64,000 nt of DNA, from NCBI GenBank assembly GCA_964571855.1, contig CAZNDO010000001.1:434001-498000 (forward strand), in the 5' to 3' direction. Made by a program: the position numbers and the translations under genes. Position 1 is the stretch's first letter. Every line of letters begins with the position of its first letter. This document shows, piece after piece, positions 60,865 through 64,000 of the stretch. This DNA is from CAYYFX01 sp964571855. GTDB lineage: Bacteria; ARS69. The notes below the pieces were generated by a model, which was not told where the DNA came from, did no database searches, and saw only the letters and a program-made list of their open reading frames with translations.

Positions 60865-60975
60865 GCATAACGCTCTTGGACAGGTCCGCCCAACTGGGCC
60901 CGCCACTTTCCTGCACCGAGGCTAACGCCGCGGGACGCTGAGGACAAGCGCGCTGCAACCTCCGCCGAGCCAAGA
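60865..60975 (-). other. Upstream end of the array: cassette boundary and degraded attC
   Basis: GTTATGC (60871-60865, minus) marks the start of the first complete cassette. Further up are GTTAGCC (60926-60920) and GTTGCAGC (60959-60952), a core box and L''-like arm of a decayed attC; a second R''-like box is missing. No attI-like site or integrase gene could be identified beyond it. Confidence 0.5.
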
Positions 60976-61091
60976 GCTCCGCCACTCCTCGGTATTGGGG
61001 TTTCCTTGGTTACGCAGGTCCGCGCCTCTTGGCCCAGCGAGCGCCGGTCGCATGCCGACGGCGCTTCACGGCGGCTGCAAGGGCACCTGGG

Positions 61092-62240
61092 TCAGGGAGC
61101 GTCCCGGCCTCTGTGTCTGGCCTCCCTTGCCGCGTCGACCACCGCCCACCCTCCTCGGATCACGACCCACGCCGGCACCGCAAAGTCCATCGTGGCCCGC
61201 ATAAGCGGCCCCATCCGCTTGTCCAGCCGCACCGCCAGAGCCAGCCCCAGGAACAACAGCCCAGGCCCCGTCACCAGCTCCTTCCCCCGGTCCACCCTCC
61301 AGCGCACGACCACCAGGATCGCGGCTAGGTACATCGCATGCAGCAACGAGGGCCCCACCAGGCTCTCCACCCACAGATCCGGTGCGAACGCCATCCCCGC
61401 CGCCACCAGGAAGGGCAGCTCCGAGAACGCCCCCTCCCTCCCCGCGAACGGAACCGGCAGCCGCGCCTCCCCGGCCCTCCCCAGGATTACCCCGAACCCC
61501 AGCGCCACGAACGGCGGCCACAGCGCGTACCGGAACGCGAGCGCCATCAGCGCGGCAAGCGCCGCCGTCCCCACCGCCAGCCGCGGCCACCGCCACTTCC
61601 GCGTCAGCCACAGGAACGCCACCGCCCCCGCCACACCGAACGCGCCGGACTCGCCCAGCACGAGCACCGGCTCCTTCCAGAGCACCTTCGCATCCAGGTG
61701 CGCGCGCCAGAGCAACGTGGGCGCCCAGCAGTACACCGCCCCCACCAACGTGGTAGCCACGAGCAGCGTGGCCCCCACGTCCTTCGTCGGCGGGCGCCTC
61801 AGATCGCGCACCGTCAGCAGCGGAAACGCCGTGAAGGTGAACGCCAGCGGCAACAGGAACCGCCGGAACGTCCGCTCCGGCTCCAGGTCCGCCAGCAGCA
61901 CCGGCAGCGCCGCTACGCCCACCAGCAGTCCGAACACCGCCAGCGCCACCGGCCGCACGCTTCGCCGCAGCACCTCGGGCACGGAGAGCCGCAGCACACC
62001 CTGCCCGAGCGCCACGCCCAACGCCCCCAAGAGGAACCCCAGGTGCACGAGCACCGGCCCCAGCAACCCGGACAACAACTCCGGCGTGGCCCACTGCGTC
62101 CCGGCCCGGCCCATCGCCAGCCCGGCCACCAGCGCGAGCGGCGCCGCCGGCACGCGCGTGCGCCGCGTGGCGTAGTGCAGCGCCACGCAGCCCGCGATCA
62201 CCGCGGCATACACCATCACCGGATGCACGAAGTCACCCAC
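61092..62240 (-). CDS. Polytopic membrane protein, cation/proton-antiporter-like
   Basis: 382-residue protein with about eleven hydrophobic helices in a CPA-like pattern (for example FHALHYATRR-type opening VAGCVALHYATRRTRVPAAP, and KEPVLVLGESGAFGVAGAVA). Charged residues inside helices (Glu in LGESGAF) suggest ion coupling. The family cannot be fixed from the sequence. GTG at 62240 after GGGAGGCG. Confidence 0.7.
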   Translation of the reverse strand: MGDFVHPVMVYAAVIAGCVALHYATRRTRVPAAPLALVAGLAMGRAGTQWATPELLSGLLGPVLVHLGFLLGALGVALGQGVLRLSVPEVLRRSVRPVALAVFGLLVGVAALPVLLADLEPERTFRRFLLPLAFTFTAFPLLTVRDLRRPPTKDVGATLLVATTLVGAVYCWAPTLLWRAHLDAKVLWKEPVLVLGESGAFGVAGAVAFLWLTRKWRWPRLAVGTAALAALMALAFRYALWPPFVALGFGVILGRAGEARLPVPFAGREGAFSELPFLVAAGMAFAPDLWVESLVGPSLLHAMYLAAILVVVRWRVDRGKELVTGPGLLFLGLALAVRLDKRMGPLMRATMDFAVPAWVVIRGGWAVVDAAREARHRGRDAP

Positions 62241-62352
62241 CGCCTCCCGCGCGCGAGCCGCACGTCATGGAAGGCGGAACGTACCGCGAAACGCCTGGGT
62301 TTGGTGGATCGGCTGGCTCGGCCGCGCCGCAGTCCGCAGTGGCCCGCGCCCC

Positions 62353-62868
62353 TCAGCGCGCCGAGTGCACCTTCGGCGGCGTCACGACCTCGGTCCCGTC
62401 CCGCAAGACCGCGGACACCTGCCACTCGAAGTCGTCGGGTAGCCCGAGGACGTCGCTCTCGAGGTCGTACAGGAAGACGTTGTGGTCCACGGTCACCGGC
62501 GCCAGCACATGCCCCTGGGGATCGCGGAACCGCACCCGGTAGCCCCGCGCCTCCGGATGCGCCGGCCACTCCAGCTTCAAGAGCCCCGCCTCCCCGGCGG
62601 ACGCGTGCACCGCGGACATCATCTCCCGCGCCGCGGCCGTGGGATCCGTGGAGGCCTTCCAGGGTTCGGCCAGGGGGTCGCCCGTGCGCGGCACCGTGGA
62701 GAACACGGCCATGCCGCCCAGCAGGAACACGGCGCCCCACAGCACGGGCGCGGCCGCGGCCGGCACGCGGGCGCGCGGCGCGGTCACGGAGACCCGCGCG
62801 CGGCCGGGGCGGATCCCGGTCGTCGGCGGCCCCGCGGTCGGGGTAGAGTCTCCCGGTTGTGCGCTCAC
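62353..62868 (-). CDS. Membrane-anchored protein with Fn3-like domain
   Basis: 171-residue protein: Pro/Thr-rich cytosolic N-terminus, one transmembrane helix (APVLWGAVFLLGGMAVFSTV, about residues 40-59), then a small beta-sandwich-like domain (LLKLEWPAHPEARGYRVRFR and DFEWQVSAVLRDGTEV) typical of Fn3-like modules. GTG start at 62868. Divergent from the fusion gene. Function unknown. Confidence 0.65.
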   Translation of the reverse strand: MSAQPGDSTPTAGPPTTGIRPGRARVSVTAPRARVPAAAAPVLWGAVFLLGGMAVFSTVPRTGDPLAEPWKASTDPTAAAREMMSAVHASAGEAGLLKLEWPAHPEARGYRVRFRDPQGHVLAPVTVDHNVFLYDLESDVLGLPDDFEWQVSAVLRDGTEVVTPPKVHSAR

Positions 62869-62939
62869 GGTGCCCTCCGGGCTTCCCGGGGACGTCGGCG
62901 CCCCGGACGCCCTGAGGAACGGCAGGAGGAAGCCCCGAG

Positions 62940-64000
62940 TTGAACGCCCCGGGCCGCCGCATCCGACCCGCGGAAGCCGCGGACCTCCCCGCGGTCCGGG
63001 CGCTCCTGGCCACCGCCGGGCTCCCGGACGAGGGGGTCCCGGAGCTGGTGGCCGCCGGGCTGCTCGCCCTGGCCGAGGCCCCGGACGCCCTCCTGGGGTG
63101 CGCCGGCCTCGAGATCCACGGCCGCCGCGGGCTCCTCCGGTCGGTCGCGGTCACGCCGGGCCGGCAGCGCAAGGGCGCGGGCGAGGCCCTGGTCCTGGAC
63201 CGCATCCGCGAGGCCCGCCGCCTGCGCCTCGACTCCCTGCACCTGCTCACGGTCTCGGCCGCCACGTACTTCCCGCGCTTCGGCTTCGCGGCCATCCCGC
63301 GCACCGACGTCCCGCCGGAGATCCAGGCCACCTGGGAGTACTCCGTCCACTGCCCGTCCGCGGCGACCGTGATGGAGCTGCCGCTCGTGTCGCCCATCGT
63401 GTTCGTCCTCGTGCGCCCGCAGTTCACCGGCAACCTCGGCATGATCTGCCGCGCCGCCACCGCGTTCGGCTTCGGCGACGTCCGCATCGTGCAGCCCGTG
63501 CTGGACCTCGCGAAGCCCGAAGGCCGCTGGTTCGCGCACGGCGCGGAGGAAACGCTGGACGCGGTGGGCGTGTTCGACTCCCTGGACGCCGCGCTGCACG
63601 ACTGCCATCGCGCCGTGGCCACCACCGCGCGCCGCCGGCACTGGAACCGCGCGCTGCGCGAGCCCGCGGAGATGACGGAATGGCTGGTGGAAGCCTCCGC
63701 CGCGCGCAAGCTCGCCCTCGTGTTCGGCCCCGAGGATCACGGCCTCTCGAACGACGACGTGGTCCGCTGCGACGCCGTCGTCTCCATCCCGCGCCCGCCC
63801 GCGGTGGGCGCGTCGCTCAGCCTGCCCGCGTCCGCCACGATCCTCGCCTGGGAAGCCGCCCGCGCGCGCGGCGCCGCGCTCCCCGTGCCCGTGCGGCACG
63901 AGGCCGCGGTGGCGCGCTCGCGCCGCTTCCTGGACTCGAGCGAGCTCGGCGCGTTCGTGGACTCCGTGGCGGTGGCGTTCGAGGGCATCGGCCTGCGCGC
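62940..64000 (+). CDS. Fusion of ArsN2-type GNAT acetyltransferase and SpoU/TrmJ RNA methyltransferase (partial)
   Basis: Reads without a stop from TTG 62940 (AGGAGGA 9 bp upstream) to the window edge, at least 353 residues. Residues 1-146 look like ArsN2, the arsenic-linked acetyltransferase: IRPAEAADLPAVRALLATAG, GLLRSVAVTPGRQRKGAG, SAATYFPRFGF and HCPSAATVMEL. After a short PLVSP joint, residues 152 on are a SpoU/TrmJ methyltransferase: IVFVLVRPQFTGNLGMICRA (Gly-Asn and Arg of motif 1), LALVFGPEDHGLSNDD (motif 2) and GASLSLPASATILAWE (motif 3), the knotted SAM fold that 2'-O-methylates tRNA. The C-terminus is cut off. Confidence 0.85.
   Translation, partial: MNAPGRRIRPAEAADLPAVRALLATAGLPDEGVPELVAAGLLALAEAPDALLGCAGLEIHGRRGLLRSVAVTPGRQRKGAGEALVLDRIREARRLRLDSLHLLTVSAATYFPRFGFAAIPRTDVPPEIQATWEYSVHCPSAATVMELPLVSPIVFVLVRPQFTGNLGMICRAATAFGFGDVRIVQPVLDLAKPEGRWFAHGAEETLDAVGVFDSLDAALHDCHRAVATTARRRHWNRALREPAEMTEWLVEASAARKLALVFGPEDHGLSNDDVVRCDAVVSIPRPPAVGASLSLPASATILAWEAARARGAALPVPVRHEAAVARSRRFLDSSELGAFVDSVAVAFEGIGLR

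Larger units (their letters stand above)
51923..60975 (-). mobile_element. Integron gene-cassette array without a visible integrase (CALIN)
   Basis: Six clear attC sites and three degraded ones separate short, mostly single-gene cassettes of 0.5-3.6 kb that are read on the minus strand, each ending just before an attC. The sites share GCTGCAAC or GCTGCATC on the plus strand, that is an L'' arm with an extra base after GTT (or GAT) on the minus strand, which sets the array's orientation to minus. R' boxes fit GTTRRRY loosely (GTTGGGC, GTTAGGC, GTTATCC). G+C is visibly lower than outside. No tyrosine recombinase gene occurs in the window; the array's upstream end is near 60.9 kb, where the neighbour is a transporter. 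Confidence 0.88.

Noticed and set aside
60865..61091. Possible attI site or integrase gene at the array's upstream end
   Set aside because: Only one core box and a degraded arm are visible, and the adjoining gene is a membrane transporter without recombinase motifs.
1..64000. CRISPR arrays, tRNA, rRNA and insertion sequences
   Set aside because: No evenly spaced direct repeats with spacers, no cloverleaf or rRNA sequence, and no transposase motif was seen. The repeats at 51.9-60.9 kb are attC sites with genes between them.

Overview
The window is high-GC DNA from a Gram-negative-type bacterium. Evidence for the cell type: an outer-membrane DUF5916 protein, a lipoprotein with a lipobox, MscS, and several secreted proteins ending in FlgD/T9SS-like Ig domains. 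That mix is typical of uncultivated FCB-related lineages such as Candidatus Eisenbacteria; the phylum is an inference, since no rRNA or tRNA is present. Several regulators appear to be read from leaderless promoters (-35, 17-18 bp, -10, then about 6-11 bp to the start codon).

Left part (1-7.4 kb): two arsenic operons on the minus strand. The first is arsR - ArsP-type permease - ArsE-like thioredoxin - ArsF - ArsG (ArsG cut by the window edge), an organoarsenical module. Two Cys-rich secreted peptides stand beside it. The second is arsR - arsC - ACR3, with a perfect palindromic operator at the arsR start. A small nucleotidyltransferase pair follows. 7.1-11.2 kb holds an orphan CopG antitoxin, a family B DNA polymerase and a phospholipase-D-like lipoprotein. 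11.2-20 kb is a surface-polysaccharide region (GlpD-like oxidoreductase, GT4, polysaccharide deacetylase, WecB epimerase, methyltransferase, flippase, degenerate CHAT protein) with a MntA-HepT toxin-antitoxin pair inside it. 20-43 kb is mainly housekeeping and envelope genes: MscS, secreted FlgD-domain proteins, an SLC13 transporter behind an attenuator-like terminator, a Fic enzyme, a DUF4143 ATPase, a SufS-like desulfurase, an MFS exporter, a DUF5916 protein with its divergent ArsR-type regulator, and an ArsR-SRPBCC-DUF1801 operon. 43-50 kb is accessory DNA: an AbiEi/AbiEii-like pair with a tandem operator, a pRiA4b ORF-3 protein, a second DUF4143 ATPase, an M91 peptidase, and decayed second copies of two of these.

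The main discovery is at 51.9-60.9 kb: an array of integron gene cassettes. Six clear attC sites (57-65 bp, sharing the arm pair GCTGAAC / GTTGCAGC on the minus strand) and three degraded ones separate single-gene cassettes that are nearly all read on the minus strand. The G+C content is visibly lower than in the flanks. No integron integrase is visible, so within the window this is a CALIN (cluster of attC sites lacking integrase). One 3.6-kb cassette carries what looks like a self-regulated restriction-modification system: an adenine methyltransferase fused to an N-terminal XRE domain, driven by a promoter containing a perfect 16-bp palindrome, convergent with a candidate PD-(D/E)XK endonuclease. 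Other cassettes encode an FRG-domain protein, a HEPN-like protein, two membrane proteins and secreted proteins, so the array looks like a store of defence-type genes.

Right end (61-64 kb): a membrane transporter, an anchored Fn3-like protein, and an apparently novel in-frame fusion of an ArsN2-type acetyltransferase to a SpoU/TrmJ-type RNA methyltransferase (cut by the window edge).
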